From the NCBI GenBank assembly GCA_947625765.1, contig CANQPP010000018.1, forward strand, positions 1-39,825: a stretch of DNA of 39,825 nucleotides, in the 5' to 3' direction. Made by a program: the position numbers and the translations under genes. Positions 7,701 through 15,698 of this stretch are shown piece by piece; positions within the stretch are counted from its first letter, which is position 1; every line of letters starts with the position of its first letter. The notes below the pieces were generated by a model, which searched no databases, was not told where the DNA came from, and worked only from the letters and a program-made list of their open reading frames with translations. Source of the stretch: an uncultured Clostridia bacterium (GTDB lineage Bacteria > Bacillota > Clostridia > Christensenellales > UBA1750).

Positions 7701-10700
7701 AACAGCACGAAGTCGAGCGTTTTTTGCGCGGAGCCGTCCCGGGCGCGGCGGCGGCAGCGCAGCCCGCCGGGGATGGGCTCCACCTGCAGAAACAGCTCCT
7801 GGAAGGCCGGGTGGGCGCGGTCGTCCTCCGGCCGGGCCAGGACGGGCTCGAGGTAGGCGGTCAGCGTGGCCTCCTGCCCGTCCTCCAGCCCCTGCAGCTC
7901 GATCTCCAGACCGACGGTCCCATCCTCCGGGGAGACGGCGGCCAGCAGGTTCAGCCGCAGGCCGTCCGCGCCGCCGCTTAAGGTGCAGGCCCCCGCCTCG
8001 TGCCGCAGCCGCTCGAACGCCACGCGGCGGCCGTTCAAATAGAGCAGCAGCCCTTCCTCGCCGTTTAAGGCGCGGTAGAGGGCCTCGCCCTCGTGTAGGC
8101 ACAAGGACAGGCCGTGGTTCATCGCCAGCAGGCAGCTGCCGCCCCCGCCCAGCAGCTGCCCGCCCAGCTCGCGGGCGGGCAGGGAGTAGCCGGTGCGTTT
8201 TGGGCGGTAGAGGGGCGGCTGTTCCTCCCGGGGCGGCCTCTGCCGCCGGGGCACGCGGCCTTTTGGCGCGCGCTCCTGCATCAGCCACTCGAAGGCCTGC
8301 ACGGCGGGCAGGGCGCAGAAGGCCTCCCGCACGCCGCCCTTCAGGGCCCCCTCCAGCGCCAGCAGCGTCATGCCCTGGTGGTGGGCCATATGGGAGACCA
8401 CCAGCGAGTAGGGCCGCCCGCCGCCGTCGGCCAGGGGCTTGGTGTAGTCCGCCGCCTCGTAGAAGCCGTGCCTGTCCGCCCAGCCCATCGCCTCCATGGC
8501 GCGCAGGTTGCGGGTGGCTAGGGCAGGCTCCAGCAGCAGGGCCAAAGCGGAGGCGTAGGGCGCGACAACCACGTCCTCGCCGCCGCCCCCGCGCATGGCC
8601 AGCTCCGGCAGGCCGAAGGCGCGGTACTGGTAGTTGAGGTCCAAATCGAACTCGTAGCGGCCAGACTCGGACTCGCCGAAGGGCCGCTCCGTCCCGGCCG
8701 CCCGCGCCTGGGCCAGGATCGCGCCGCGGGCGCTCGTTTCCAGCAGGGAGCCCGGCGCGGGGCGCAGGAGCAGGAGGGGCATCAGGTACTCAAACAGCGT
8801 GCCCGACCAGGAGAGCAGCGTGGGCCTGCCCGCCTGCCGGGTGAGCGGCCGCCCTAAAGCGCGGAAGTGGCGCAGGGGCACGTCCCCCTTGGCCACGGCC
8901 AGGAAGCTCAAAAGCAGCGATTCCGAGGCCAGCAGGTCGTAGTGCCCGGCGGAGTTCTCGCTCTTCTGCTTGTCGAAGCCGATATAGAACAGGGAGCGGC
9001 CCTCGTCGTAGAGCAGGGAGAAGTCCATGGCCCGCACGAGCTTATCGCAGCGGCTGGCAAGGCCCATTTCGCCTGTCTTGCGCAAACAGGCCGCCGCCGC
9101 CCAGAGGCAGCAGCAGAGGTTGCCGTTATCCACGCTGGAAACGTAGCGGGGCGGCAGGACGGACAGGTCCTGCGTGGAGTACCAGTTGTATGTGTGGCCC
9201 TTCCACTTTTCCAGCTTTTCAAGCGTTGAGAGCGTCCGCTCCATGCGCCGGGCCATCTGCGGGGCGTCGATCACGCCCAAAGAGCGGGCCGCGGCGTGGG
9301 AGAGCAGGCTCAATCCTATGTTGGTGGGCGAGGTGCGGCGGGCCGTGCGGGGGCCGGGCCGCTCCTGCACGTTGTCCGGGGGCAGGAAGTGGTCCTCCTC
9401 GGTCAATACCTCCTCGAACCAGCGGTAGCTGCGGCGGAACAGCTCCCGCAGGTAGAGTTTGTCCTCGGCGCTGACCGTCTCCTTCCGGAAGCCGGGACGG
9501 GGCAGCAGGTAGCACAAAAGCGGCGCAAGGCCCCATAAGGGCAGCAGCAGCGGTGATAGGGACAGCGCCCCTGCCAGCGGGCAGGCCCAGAGCTTTAAGG
9601 GGTTCATCTCGCCCTTTTCGCCCACGTCCGCCGCGGTGACCCAGGAGAGCAGCCCCTTGCGGGTGAACAGCACGCGCCAGAGCGTCTGTGCCGCCGCGCC
9701 CAGCTGCATCACGCCCTGCCAGGGCAGAAGCAGGAAGCGCAGCAGCCAGGAGAGGTCCCGCGGCAGGCCCAATTCGTAAAAGAGGACCAGCAGCCCGGCG
9801 GGCCCAAAGCACACCGCGCAGAGCACGGCGAAGAAGGGGCTCAACGACCTGCGCATGTTGTCCAGCAGCTTGTGCCGGTCCAGCCAGGAGAAGCCCCTGT
9901 GGAACAAAAAGGGAAGCAGCTGCCAGTCCCCGCGCACCCAGCGGTGCTGCCGGGCGGCCCAGGCGCGCAGGCTCTGGGGCTGGCGCTCCAAAACGCAGAG
10001 GTCGGAAAGGGACGCGGCCCCGGCCAGCAGTCCCTCCAGGCAGTCGTGGCTCAGGATCGCGTTCTGGGGCAGGCCCGCGGTGGCCCGCTCGAACAGGCGC
10101 ACGTTGTAGATGCCCTTGCCGCCGTAGATGCCCTCGCCGAACAGGTCCTGGTAGAGCTCGGAGACGGCGGTGACGTAGCTGTCCACCCCGCCGCCCTGGG
10201 ACAGAAGGCGGGAAAAGAGCGTCTGGCCGTGGAAGAACAGGCTCTGCGCCCGGGGCGAGAGCACGCCTATGTCCTTGTTGAGCGGGTGCGCGGCGGCCCC
10301 GGCCAGCTTGGCGGCGGTGCCCGGCGGCAGGTAGGTGTCGGCGTCCAGCGTCAGCACATAGCGCGCCCCTTCCAGCCCCTCCAGGGAGGGGACGCAGCAG
10401 AGGAAGTCCTGGTCGCTGCCGGTCAGTATGGCCTGGTCCAGCTGGCGCAGCGCGCCCCGCTTGCGCTCCCAGCCCATGTAGGCGTCCTGCGTCAGGGAGT
10501 GGACGCGGGGCCGGTGTAGATAATAGAAGCGCTCGCCGTACTTGACGTTCAGGGCCCGGATCGCCTCCTGTCCCGCGCGGAGTATGTCGCGGTCGTCGTC
10601 GCGCGTGGGCTCTGTGTGGTCCGCAAAGTCGCCCAGCAGCACGAACAGGAGCCCCTCCTGGGGGTTGGCCAGGTACGCCCGCTCCAGATTCTCCGCGGCG

Positions 10701-12013
10701 GAGCGGGCCCTCTCGGGGGAGGAGAGCAGCGCCGGGATGCACACGGCGGTGCGGGCCTCGGGCGGCACGCGCTCGGCAAAGTCCAGCTTGCATAGGACCT
10801 TTGGCGGAAACAGGCGCAAAAAGAAGGCCCCGAGCCAGCGGGCGGACAGGCTCAGCGCGGGGAACAGGGAGAGGCAGGCCGCCAGCGGCCCGGCGAGCAG
10901 GAACACCCCCGCGCAGGCAAGAAGCGCCAGCAGGTAATAGAGGAAGAAGTACAGAAAGCGGATGTGGGCATGCAGAAAGAGCCGGGCGTTGAAGCGGGCG
11001 GACGCGCCGCCCGTCACGGCGGAAAAGCGGCGCAGACCCTCGTTTTCCAGCAGGTAAAAGCCAGCCTGCTGTTCCTTCGGCCCGCCGCCTGCGCGGCAGA
11101 GGAGCAGCAGCTTTTCGGCCGTCTCCACCTCGGAAAGGCCGTGCTCGCGGGCGAAGCGGGCCAGGCGGCGGCGCAGCAGGTCGCGGGTCTCGAAGTCGCA
11201 GCGGGCGTAGACGCCGCCCGGCTCCTGGCGCAGCAGCCGCTCCACGGGGCTCAGGTCCTCGAACAGGCGGGAATAGTCCATCTCGCCCAGGGCGCGCAGG
11301 GAGCGGATGAGGCCGGACATGCGGTACTCGGCGAAGGAGCGGGCCTCCCGGTAGTTAAGGAGCAGGGATTTGAGCTCCAGCCCTTGGGAGAACAGGAACT
11401 TCTGCAGCTCCTCCGTGCCGTCGTTCTCGCTTAAGACCGCGTGCAGCGCCGCCACGCCCGCGGGGCTCAAGAAGCGGGCGGGCAGGCCGCGCAGCCCCCG
11501 GCCGCTCTTGAGCAGGCGCAGCCCCGCCTCCGCGGCCTCGGCCTGCAGGCGCAATAGATCCGCCTGCTCGCAGGCAAGGGAGGCGCAGCCGTCCAGGAGG
11601 GACAGGCGCAGCAGCTCCGGCAGGGCCCACATCTCGTCCATGGTCAGCGGGCGCAGGGAGAGAAAACCCTCCAGCGTCAGCCGCAGGGCCTTCTCGTCCA
11701 CGCAGCCGTCGAAGCAGTCCACCGCGATAAAGCACAGGGCCAGCGCCCGGGGAAAGCCCCGGCGCAGCAGGGGCAGCTTCACCCGCGGGGCGGGCAGCAG
11801 GGCCGTCTCCTCCACGAAGGGGTAGTTGTCCAGAAACCAGCACACGGCCGGCGGGGCCTCCGCGCCCGAGGTCTGCTCCAGCAGGGACAGGCGCGCCCGC
11901 TGCAGGCGGCGCAGCGTGTCCCCGCGGCCGCTCAGGGGGCCGCGGCCGTGCAGCGCCGCGCCGGACAGCTCGCGCAGGCGGCGGTTGAGGGCTTCCGCTC
12001 CGGTCTTTGGCAT
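4712..12013 (-). CDS. cyclic beta-1,2-glucan synthase-like protein (GT84 - glycoamylase - GH94, NdvB/ChvB type)
   Basis: 2433 aa from the ATG at 12013, chosen because AAGGAG lies 8 nt upstream; the frame stays open to 12265 but that part overlaps tandem repeats and has no good start signal. Order: N-terminal region; hydrophobic segments about residues 350-420; a GT84-type glycosyltransferase with DADTYLPPG (about 557) and QHRWVRGDW (about 689), the D-D-QxxRW pattern; more membrane segments; a glycoamylase-like domain (around 1150-1260); a large sugar-binding region; and a C-terminal GH94 phosphorylase-type domain with GFRDQLQDAA and GGDWNDAMN (about 2150), which holds the GH94 general acid Asp. 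In NdvB/ChvB enzymes these parts start, extend, cyclise and trim beta-1,2-glucan from UDP-glucose at the inner membrane. The length is slightly below proteobacterial enzymes. No dedicated exporter (NdvA) is nearby. Confidence 0.88.
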   Translation of the reverse strand: MPKTGAEALNRRLRELSGAALHGRGPLSGRGDTLRRLQRARLSLLEQTSGAEAPPAVCWFLDNYPFVEETALLPAPRVKLPLLRRGFPRALALCFIAVDCFDGCVDEKALRLTLEGFLSLRPLTMDEMWALPELLRLSLLDGCASLACEQADLLRLQAEAAEAGLRLLKSGRGLRGLPARFLSPAGVAALHAVLSENDGTEELQKFLFSQGLELKSLLLNYREARSFAEYRMSGLIRSLRALGEMDYSRLFEDLSPVERLLRQEPGGVYARCDFETRDLLRRRLARFAREHGLSEVETAEKLLLLCRAGGGPKEQQAGFYLLENEGLRRFSAVTGGASARFNARLFLHAHIRFLYFFLYYLLALLACAGVFLLAGPLAACLSLFPALSLSARWLGAFFLRLFPPKVLCKLDFAERVPPEARTAVCIPALLSSPERARSAAENLERAYLANPQEGLLFVLLGDFADHTEPTRDDDRDILRAGQEAIRALNVKYGERFYYLHRPRVHSLTQDAYMGWERKRGALRQLDQAILTGSDQDFLCCVPSLEGLEGARYVLTLDADTYLPPGTAAKLAGAAAHPLNKDIGVLSPRAQSLFFHGQTLFSRLLSQGGGVDSYVTAVSELYQDLFGEGIYGGKGIYNVRLFERATAGLPQNAILSHDCLEGLLAGAASLSDLCVLERQPQSLRAWAARQHRWVRGDWQLLPFLFHRGFSWLDRHKLLDNMRRSLSPFFAVLCAVCFGPAGLLVLFYELGLPRDLSWLLRFLLLPWQGVMQLGAAAQTLWRVLFTRKGLLSWVTAADVGEKGEMNPLKLWACPLAGALSLSPLLLPLWGLAPLLCYLLPRPGFRKETVSAEDKLYLRELFRRSYRWFEEVLTEEDHFLPPDNVQERPGPRTARRTSPTNIGLSLLSHAAARSLGVIDAPQMARRMERTLSTLEKLEKWKGHTYNWYSTQDLSVLPPRYVSSVDNGNLCCCLWAAAACLRKTGEMGLASRCDKLVRAMDFSLLYDEGRSLFYIGFDKQKSENSAGHYDLLASESLLLSFLAVAKGDVPLRHFRALGRPLTRQAGRPTLLSWSGTLFEYLMPLLLLRPAPGSLLETSARGAILAQARAAGTERPFGESESGRYEFDLDLNYQYRAFGLPELAMRGGGGEDVVVAPYASALALLLEPALATRNLRAMEAMGWADRHGFYEAADYTKPLADGGGRPYSLVVSHMAHHQGMTLLALEGALKGGVREAFCALPAVQAFEWLMQERAPKGRVPRRQRPPREEQPPLYRPKRTGYSLPARELGGQLLGGGGSCLLAMNHGLSLCLHEGEALYRALNGEEGLLLYLNGRRVAFERLRHEAGACTLSGGADGLRLNLLAAVSPEDGTVGLEIELQGLEDGQEATLTAYLEPVLARPEDDRAHPAFQELFLQVEPIPGGLRCRRRARDGSAQKTLDFVLFGDGEEAGVQSQRLRFVGRGRSKDDPLQELCEPKEIETTPLNPCLAISRRLVGAKGRSLLCRGLLGVKPLSASPDIQLDRLLSFARIRARAEADAFGLGPKFLRGANRALGCLLRPWLVGGRRAEAALASTLPLSALWRFGLSGEKPLICVFVREAAQLPLARQAVKLHAYFCDLGFPVELCLVDEGPADYLQALHGQLCALGWRGVVLDGASLSREEKLLLKSRSALLLEGGAGELDAQLPRLQREALSPAAPIGPAPAPVPLPPETLADSCPYGGFSPDGRRYVIIKRPPLPWSNVMANPHIGSLVTDRFGGYTFYENARLMRLTPFSNDPVEDPRGEGLFLLDEDSGRLDFLCQRMIFTQGACVGESGENGVLARHTQAVDPEKAVKLMHLQLHNPSAAPRRLRLYAFARWVLGDGSPQNAMSVLTFRRGNALLARSALGGPTAFLASVDEALTSYTCDGAELDRCLSGRPVLTGRTGCGMESCACMEFRLILGAGETRALRFLLGAADTEGAALTLIRETDPDAVLRLSLDFWDSFLSRVQIRTPSPRLDRLCNFWLPYQALSCRLFGRTGFYQSGGAYGFRDQLQDAAMLAFYDPAILRGQLLLCAAHQFEEGDVQHWWHPQRRGVRTRISDDLLFLPWAAAQYVRLTGDEGLLDTPVPFLKGPELEPGEEDRYFEPETEEEAPLREHCLRALRRASRLGAHGLPLMGGGDWNDAMNRVGLKGRGESVLTGWFLCLAIRDFLPYAGEKDRQELEATCEKVAKALNGQAFTGEWYLRAFTDDGVPLGHPDAPEGRIDLTVQALSVLSGSAEEEKARSGLEAALRLLSLPGHRMLRLLDPPYDGQGPNPGYIAGYAPGVRENGGQYTHAAAWAVLALCALQDTRAGELLEQLLPTGRDQDRYLVEPYVAAADIYAGRHAGRGGWTWYTGSAGWLWRAAVEGVLGLRPGREALQPCPPPGWQEVSVRFHGKELTWQKDGKETQTPRISEQKKPD

Positions 12014-12102
12014 TCGATCCGCTCCTTGCAGTTGTTTTTTGGAAGGTCTTGCGGATAGCTTGCCCAGATGCAGCCGCCTTTCATGCGAAAACGGGCCGGA
12101 AG

Positions 12103-12211
12103 CCCCGCTGTTCGCCGCCGCGATGCGCCCTAATTTCCCTATGAAAGAAGCCAAAAACCCTGCCGTTCGCCGCCGCGACCTGCCCTCGTTTTCCCATAAA
12201 AGAAGCCAAAA
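12103..12211 (-). repeat. two tandem 54-bp imperfect direct repeats upstream of the glucan synthase gene
   Basis: 12103-12156 and 12158-12211 share, on the minus strand, TTTTGGCTTCTTT, then an A/T-G-rich stretch, then TCGCGGCGGCGAAC. About four of five bases agree. The repeats lie between the uraA terminator and the glucan synthase start. I see no clear promoter in 12014-12354. Confidence 0.8.
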
Positions 12212-12354
12212 GAGCCGCTGCCTACAAACAGACAGACGGCCGTGACGCGCCTTTTTTTTATGCAAAACAGGGCTGTGAAGGCGGTCATTTGTGAAAGAAC
12301 AGCGCGCCGGAACGTGCCCATTTTTCCGCTGTTTCTGTGAAAAAACCTGACAAT

Positions 12355-12397
12355 AAGAAAAGGCCGGACAAGGGAGCTTTCCCTCGTCCGGCCTTTG
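12355..12397 (-). terminator. terminator of uraA
   Basis: A long stem (12357-12375 with 12379-12396) whose minus-strand 3' side ends in CCGGCCTTTTCTT. It separates uraA from the glucan synthase gene. Confidence 0.9.
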
Positions 12398-12416
12398 AAC
12401 AGGTCCGCTTGAAGTT

Positions 12417-13805
12417 TTACTTGTCCTCGGTGGGGGCGCTGAACTGCACGCCGGTGTCGGCCTTGAACTCGTAGTCCTTGCCGGGCAGGATGGCGTTGAG
12501 CAGGATGCCCAGGATGGCGGCCAGGGCCAGGGCGGTCAGGGTGATGGTGGTGCCGCCGATGGTGAAGCTCAGGCCGTCGCCGAAGCCCAGGGCGCTGACC
12601 AGGATCACCGCCGCGATGATCACGTTGCGGGACTTGCTCAGGTCCACGTGGTTCTCCACCACGTTGCGCACGCCGATGGCGGAGATCATGCCGTAGAGGA
12701 TGAAGGAGACGCCGCCCACGATGGCGGAGGGGATGGTGTTGATCACCTGCGCGAAGGCGGGGCTGAAGGAGAGGATGATGGCGAAGAAGGCCGCCAGGCG
12801 CACGACCTTGGGGTCGTAGACGCGGGAGAGGGCCAGAACGCCGGTGTTCTCGCCGTAGGTGGTGTTGGCGGGGCCGCCGATCAGGGCGGAGAGGGAGGTG
12901 GCCAGGCCGTCGCCCATCAGGGTGCGGTCAAGGCCGGGATCCTGCACGAAGTTGCGGCCGGTGGTGGCGGAGATGGCGGAGATATCGCCCACGTGCTCCA
13001 TCATGGAGGCGATGGCGATGGGCGCCATGACCAGGATGGCGGAAACGTCGAACTTGGGCAGCACGAACTGCTGCAGGCCCACGATCTGGGCGGAGGCCAC
13101 GGCGTCGAAGTGGATGTAGGCGCCGCTCTCCGGGCCGATGAGGCCGGTCAGGGTGAGGATCAGGCACACCGCGTAGGGGACCAGGACGCCCAGCAGGATG
13201 GGGATGATCTTGATCATGCCCTTGCCGAAGATGTTGGCCACGATGATGGTGCCCAGGGCCAGGATGGCCAGCCACCAGCAGGCGGAGGCGTTGCCGATGG
13301 CGCTGGAGGCCAGCGTCAGGCCGATGGAGATGATGATGGGGCCGGTGACCACGGGGGGCAGGTAGCGCATGACGCGCTTGACGCCCACCAGGCGGATGAT
13401 CAGGGCCATCACCAGGTACAGAAGGCCCGCCACGACCACGCCGCCCAGGGCGTAGGGCAGCTTGGCGGTGCCGTCCATGTTGGCGAAGATGCCGGTGTTC
13501 AGGTTGGCCACGGTGTTGAAGCCGCCCAGGAAGGCGAAGCTGGAACCCAGGAAGGCGGGCACCTTGAACTTGGTGAACAGGTGGAACAGCAGCGTGCCCA
13601 GGCCCGCGCACAGCAGCGTGGTCTGGATGCTCATGGGCAGGCCGTACTGGTTCAGCAGCAGGGGCACCAGTACCGTGGCGCCGAACATGGCGAACATGTG
13701 CTGCAGGCCCAGCAGAAGCATGCGGGGCCAGCCCAGGGTGCGGGCGTCGAAGAGGCCCTCCTCGGGGATCTGGAGCTTCTTGGCCTTGACGGGTTTAGAG
13801 CTCAT
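12417..13805 (-). CDS. uraA: uracil permease / NCS2 nucleobase:cation symporter
   Basis: 462 aa, normal for the NCS2 (NAT) family, with about 12-14 hydrophobic segments. Signatures: GLQHMFAMFGATVLVP near the N-terminus, the central EHVGDISAIS motif whose glutamate contributes to base binding, and the TTYGENTGVLALSRVYDP motif. It imports uracil or a related base with a proton across the cytoplasmic membrane. The ATG has a strong AAGGAGGAG site. The gene is preceded by a 300-nt leader with an internal terminator, which suggests attenuation, as is common for uracil permease genes. Xanthine or guanine transport by a relative is possible, but the motifs fit UraA best. Confidence 0.93.
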   Translation of the reverse strand: MSSKPVKAKKLQIPEEGLFDARTLGWPRMLLLGLQHMFAMFGATVLVPLLLNQYGLPMSIQTTLLCAGLGTLLFHLFTKFKVPAFLGSSFAFLGGFNTVANLNTGIFANMDGTAKLPYALGGVVVAGLLYLVMALIIRLVGVKRVMRYLPPVVTGPIIISIGLTLASSAIGNASACWWLAILALGTIIVANIFGKGMIKIIPILLGVLVPYAVCLILTLTGLIGPESGAYIHFDAVASAQIVGLQQFVLPKFDVSAILVMAPIAIASMMEHVGDISAISATTGRNFVQDPGLDRTLMGDGLATSLSALIGGPANTTYGENTGVLALSRVYDPKVVRLAAFFAIILSFSPAFAQVINTIPSAIVGGVSFILYGMISAIGVRNVVENHVDLSKSRNVIIAAVILVSALGFGDGLSFTIGGTTITLTALALAAILGILLNAILPGKDYEFKADTGVQFSAPTEDK

Positions 13806-13851
13806 GGGTCTTCTCCTCCTTCGGTATTAGGACTTTTGAAAAGGGGCCTGT

Positions 13852-13867
13852 CCGCATCGAGATGCGG
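13852..13867 (-). promoter_or_regulatory. perfect hairpin just upstream of the uraA ribosome binding site
   Basis: CCGCATC-GA-GATGCGG, a 7-bp perfect stem about 30 nt before the Shine-Dalgarno sequence. A second stem, GCGGC/GCCGC, lies just upstream of it (near 13877-13892). Confidence 0.5.
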
Positions 13868-13920
13868 GCGGTGGGCGGCTTAGGGGCCGCTTTGAGGAAC
13901 GACCGGGGCCAACGCGGGGC

Positions 13921-13970
13921 AAAAAAAATGGCAGTCCGTCGATCTCCTAAACGGGAACAACGGATATGCC
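13921..13970 (-). terminator. intrinsic terminator inside the uraA leader (attenuator or end of a small RNA)
   Basis: On the minus strand GGCA-TA-TCCGT pairs with ACGGA-C-TGCC around a 20-nt loop and is followed by A and eight T. It stands between the promoter at 14109-14137 and the uraA start, so full-length uraA mRNA needs read-through. Confidence 0.7.
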
Positions 13971-14102
13971 TGTGGAAAGAAGGGGGAGGGAATGGGAAAA
14001 CTTCGCCCCGGGTATTTGCCTTGCCAGCGAACGCGGGACGCGCATCCTTACCTCACCTCGGGTCCTTCCTGCGCTAGGGAAGCATCCGCCTCCCTCGCAT
14101 TT
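13929..14102 (-). ncRNA. structured uraA leader or independent small RNA, class not identified
   Basis: A promoter lies on one side and a terminator on the other, giving a discrete RNA of about 175-180 nt. Visible elements on the minus strand: GGGAGG near the 5' end able to pair with CCTCCC near 13994-14001; a hairpin CTTCC-8 nt-GGAAG; and repeated GGTAAGG/GGCAAGG blocks. The classic PyrR-binding loop, purine, T-box, TPP, FMN and SRP signatures were looked for and not found. The length would also fit 6S RNA, but I could not show the 6S rod-and-bubble fold. Confidence 0.45.
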
Positions 14103-14108
14103 TCTAAG

Positions 14109-14137
14109 ATTTTAGCATAGCAAGGGGCGTTTTGCAA
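14109..14137 (-). promoter_or_regulatory. promoter of the uraA leader
   Basis: On the minus strand: TTGCAA, 17 bp, TAAAAT with TGC directly before the -10 box (extended -10). Confidence 0.7.
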
Positions 14138-14257
14138 GCGGAAACCGGGGTTTATGGGAATTTTACAGGGGAAAAGCGGGAGGACGGCGCTTTTTACAGG
14201 AAGGCGCGGGTTTGGGTTTTCAGCGGCTTTTTCTCAAAATCTCTGGAAAATAAAGGA

Positions 14258-14283
14258 ATAAATCGGGGAGCGGCGCTTCCCGG
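14258..14283 (-). terminator. possible weak terminator after the rfbB-like gene
   Basis: CGGGAAGCG and CGCTCCCCG can form an imperfect stem on the minus strand, followed by ATTTATTCCTTTATTTT. Confidence 0.35.
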
Positions 14284-14312
14284 CTTGCTTTCCGATAGGG
14301 CGGTCAAGGGGT

Positions 14313-15287
14313 TCACGGCCGCCTGCCCGCGTACAGCGCGAGGGCGCGCCGGATCTCCCGCCGCAGGGAATCCTCGTCGCTGCTCGCCGGCCGGTAGCCC
14401 AGCTCGGCTGCGGCGCGGGAAAAGTCCAGCGCGTAGCGGAAGTCGTGGCCGGGCCGGTCGGCCACGTGCTCGATGCGCGTCTGCGGCAGCCCAGCTTCCT
14501 CCAGCACCAGGCGCGCCACGCTCAGGTTGTCCAGCTCCAGGCCCGAGCCCAGGTTGTAGCAGGCGCCCGCCTTCCCCTTTTCCAGGCAGAGCAGCAGCCC
14601 GCGGCAGTGGTCGTCCACGTGCACCCACTCGCGCACCTGCTCGCCGCTGCCGTACAGGGGCAGGGCCAGCCCCGCCGCGGCCCGGCGGCAGAGCGTGGGC
14701 AGCAGCTTCTCGTCGTGCTGCAGGGGGCCGAAGTTGTTGCAGCAGCGGGTGATGAGCGTGGGCAGGCCGTGGGTGCGGGCCGCGGCGCGCACCGCCAGCT
14801 CCGCGGCGGCCTTGGAGGCGGAATAGGCGCTGGAGGGGCGGACCGGGTCCTCCTCGCGGAAGCGGCCGCTTATGCCCAAAGCGCCGTACACCTCGTCGGT
14901 GGAGACGAGCAGGAAGCGTCGGCCCGCGTCGCTCCCCCAGGCCCCGGCGGCTGCGTCCAGCAGCGTCTGGGTGCCATAGGCGTTGGTGCGGAAGAACTCC
15001 GCGCCGGAGCGCACCGCGCGGTCCACGTGGGTCTGGGCGGCGAAGTGGATGATATAGCGGAAGTCCTCCTGGGCGAACAGCGCATCCAGCAGCGCCCGAT
15101 CGCACACGTCGCCCCGCACGAAGCGGTAGCGCGGCCCTTCCTCTACGCCGTCCAGGCGGCGCAGGTCGGCGGCGTAGGTCATGAGGTCCAGATTCACCAG
15201 CCGGACGTCCGGCCGGGAGGCGTGGACCATGCGCACAAAGGCCGCGCCGATAAAGCCCGCGCCGCCCGTGACCAGCCAGCTCTCCAT
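14313..15287 (-). CDS. rfbB: dTDP-glucose 4,6-dehydratase-like SDR enzyme
   Basis: 324 aa from the ATG at 15287, which follows GGGAGGT by 7 nt; in-frame ATGs further upstream lack such a site. Extended short-chain dehydrogenase: NAD-binding VTGGAGFIG (residues 6-14), active-site Thr130-Asp131-Glu132 in STDEVYG, and the Tyr155/Lys159 pair in YSASK, plus RCCNNFGP and REWVHVDDH as in RfbB. The Thr-Asp-Glu triad is the mark of the dehydratases that form dTDP-4-keto-6-deoxyglucose for cell-surface sugars. No rfbA, rfbC or rfbD lies in the window, and it is a monocistronic unit with its own promoter. A UDP-GlcNAc-type dehydratase is less likely. Confidence 0.88.
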   Translation of the reverse strand: MESWLVTGGAGFIGAAFVRMVHASRPDVRLVNLDLMTYAADLRRLDGVEEGPRYRFVRGDVCDRALLDALFAQEDFRYIIHFAAQTHVDRAVRSGAEFFRTNAYGTQTLLDAAAGAWGSDAGRRFLLVSTDEVYGALGISGRFREEDPVRPSSAYSASKAAAELAVRAAARTHGLPTLITRCCNNFGPLQHDEKLLPTLCRRAAAGLALPLYGSGEQVREWVHVDDHCRGLLLCLEKGKAGACYNLGSGLELDNLSVARLVLEEAGLPQTRIEHVADRPGHDFRYALDFSRAAAELGYRPASSDEDSLRREIRRALALYAGRRP

Positions 15288-15325
15288 GCCGCAGACCTCC
15301 CTTCCATGTGTGCTCATCATCGCCT

Positions 15326-15355
15326 AGCATACCACAGGGCGGCGCGGGCTGGCAA
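15326..15355 (-). promoter_or_regulatory. promoter of the rfbB-like gene
   Basis: On the minus strand: TTGCCA, 18 bp, TATGCT, about 40 bp upstream of the ATG. The interval 15356-15530 holds no recognisable feature. Confidence 0.65.
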
Positions 15356-15530
15356 CGGTTTCCCTATAAATATGGAAGGGGAAAGGGCCTGGAAAGCCCT
15401 TCCAAAAAACGCGCAAAACGCGCGCTAAAAAACGACGACATGTATCCTGCCAGGAAATGGCAAGCCATTCCGCGTTGCGGGAAGATTGTATCCAAGTTGG
15501 AATTTTTTCTTTATCTTTTGTTTACGGCCC

Positions 15531-15559
15531 TTGCACAAAGGGGGCGATTGCGATAATAT
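15531..15559 (+). promoter_or_regulatory. probable promoter of the ABC/CARDB operon
   Basis: TTGCAC, 17 bp, TAATAT, inside a local AT-rich stretch (GATAATATATATTT). Alternative -10 registers overlap. A 5' leader of about 130 nt follows before the ATPase gene, without a structure I recognise. Confidence 0.45.
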
Positions 15560-15698
15560 ATATTTCAAACAAGACGAAACATTTCGGCCCTTCGCAGCGT
15601 CTTACAGGATAGGGAAATGTGCGCGCGAAAATGGAGCGCAAAACGCGAGAAAAAACACAGCTCCACGGGCCGGAAGCCCACAAAAAGGAGGCGCATGG

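Noticed and set aside
12014-12265. N-terminal extension of the glucan synthase frame to an ATG at 12265
   Set aside because: The extension consists of the tandem 54-bp repeats translated, while the ATG at 12013 has a good AAGGAG site.
12648-13883. A 411-codon plus-strand frame opposite uraA
   Set aside because: Composition dominated by His, Gly, Ala, Gln and Asp, no start signal, and uraA on the other strand is certain.
13929-14102. SRP RNA, T-box, FMN, TPP or purine riboswitch in the uraA leader
   Set aside because: None of the hallmark sequences of these classes was found on either strand. 6S RNA could not be confirmed or excluded by eye.
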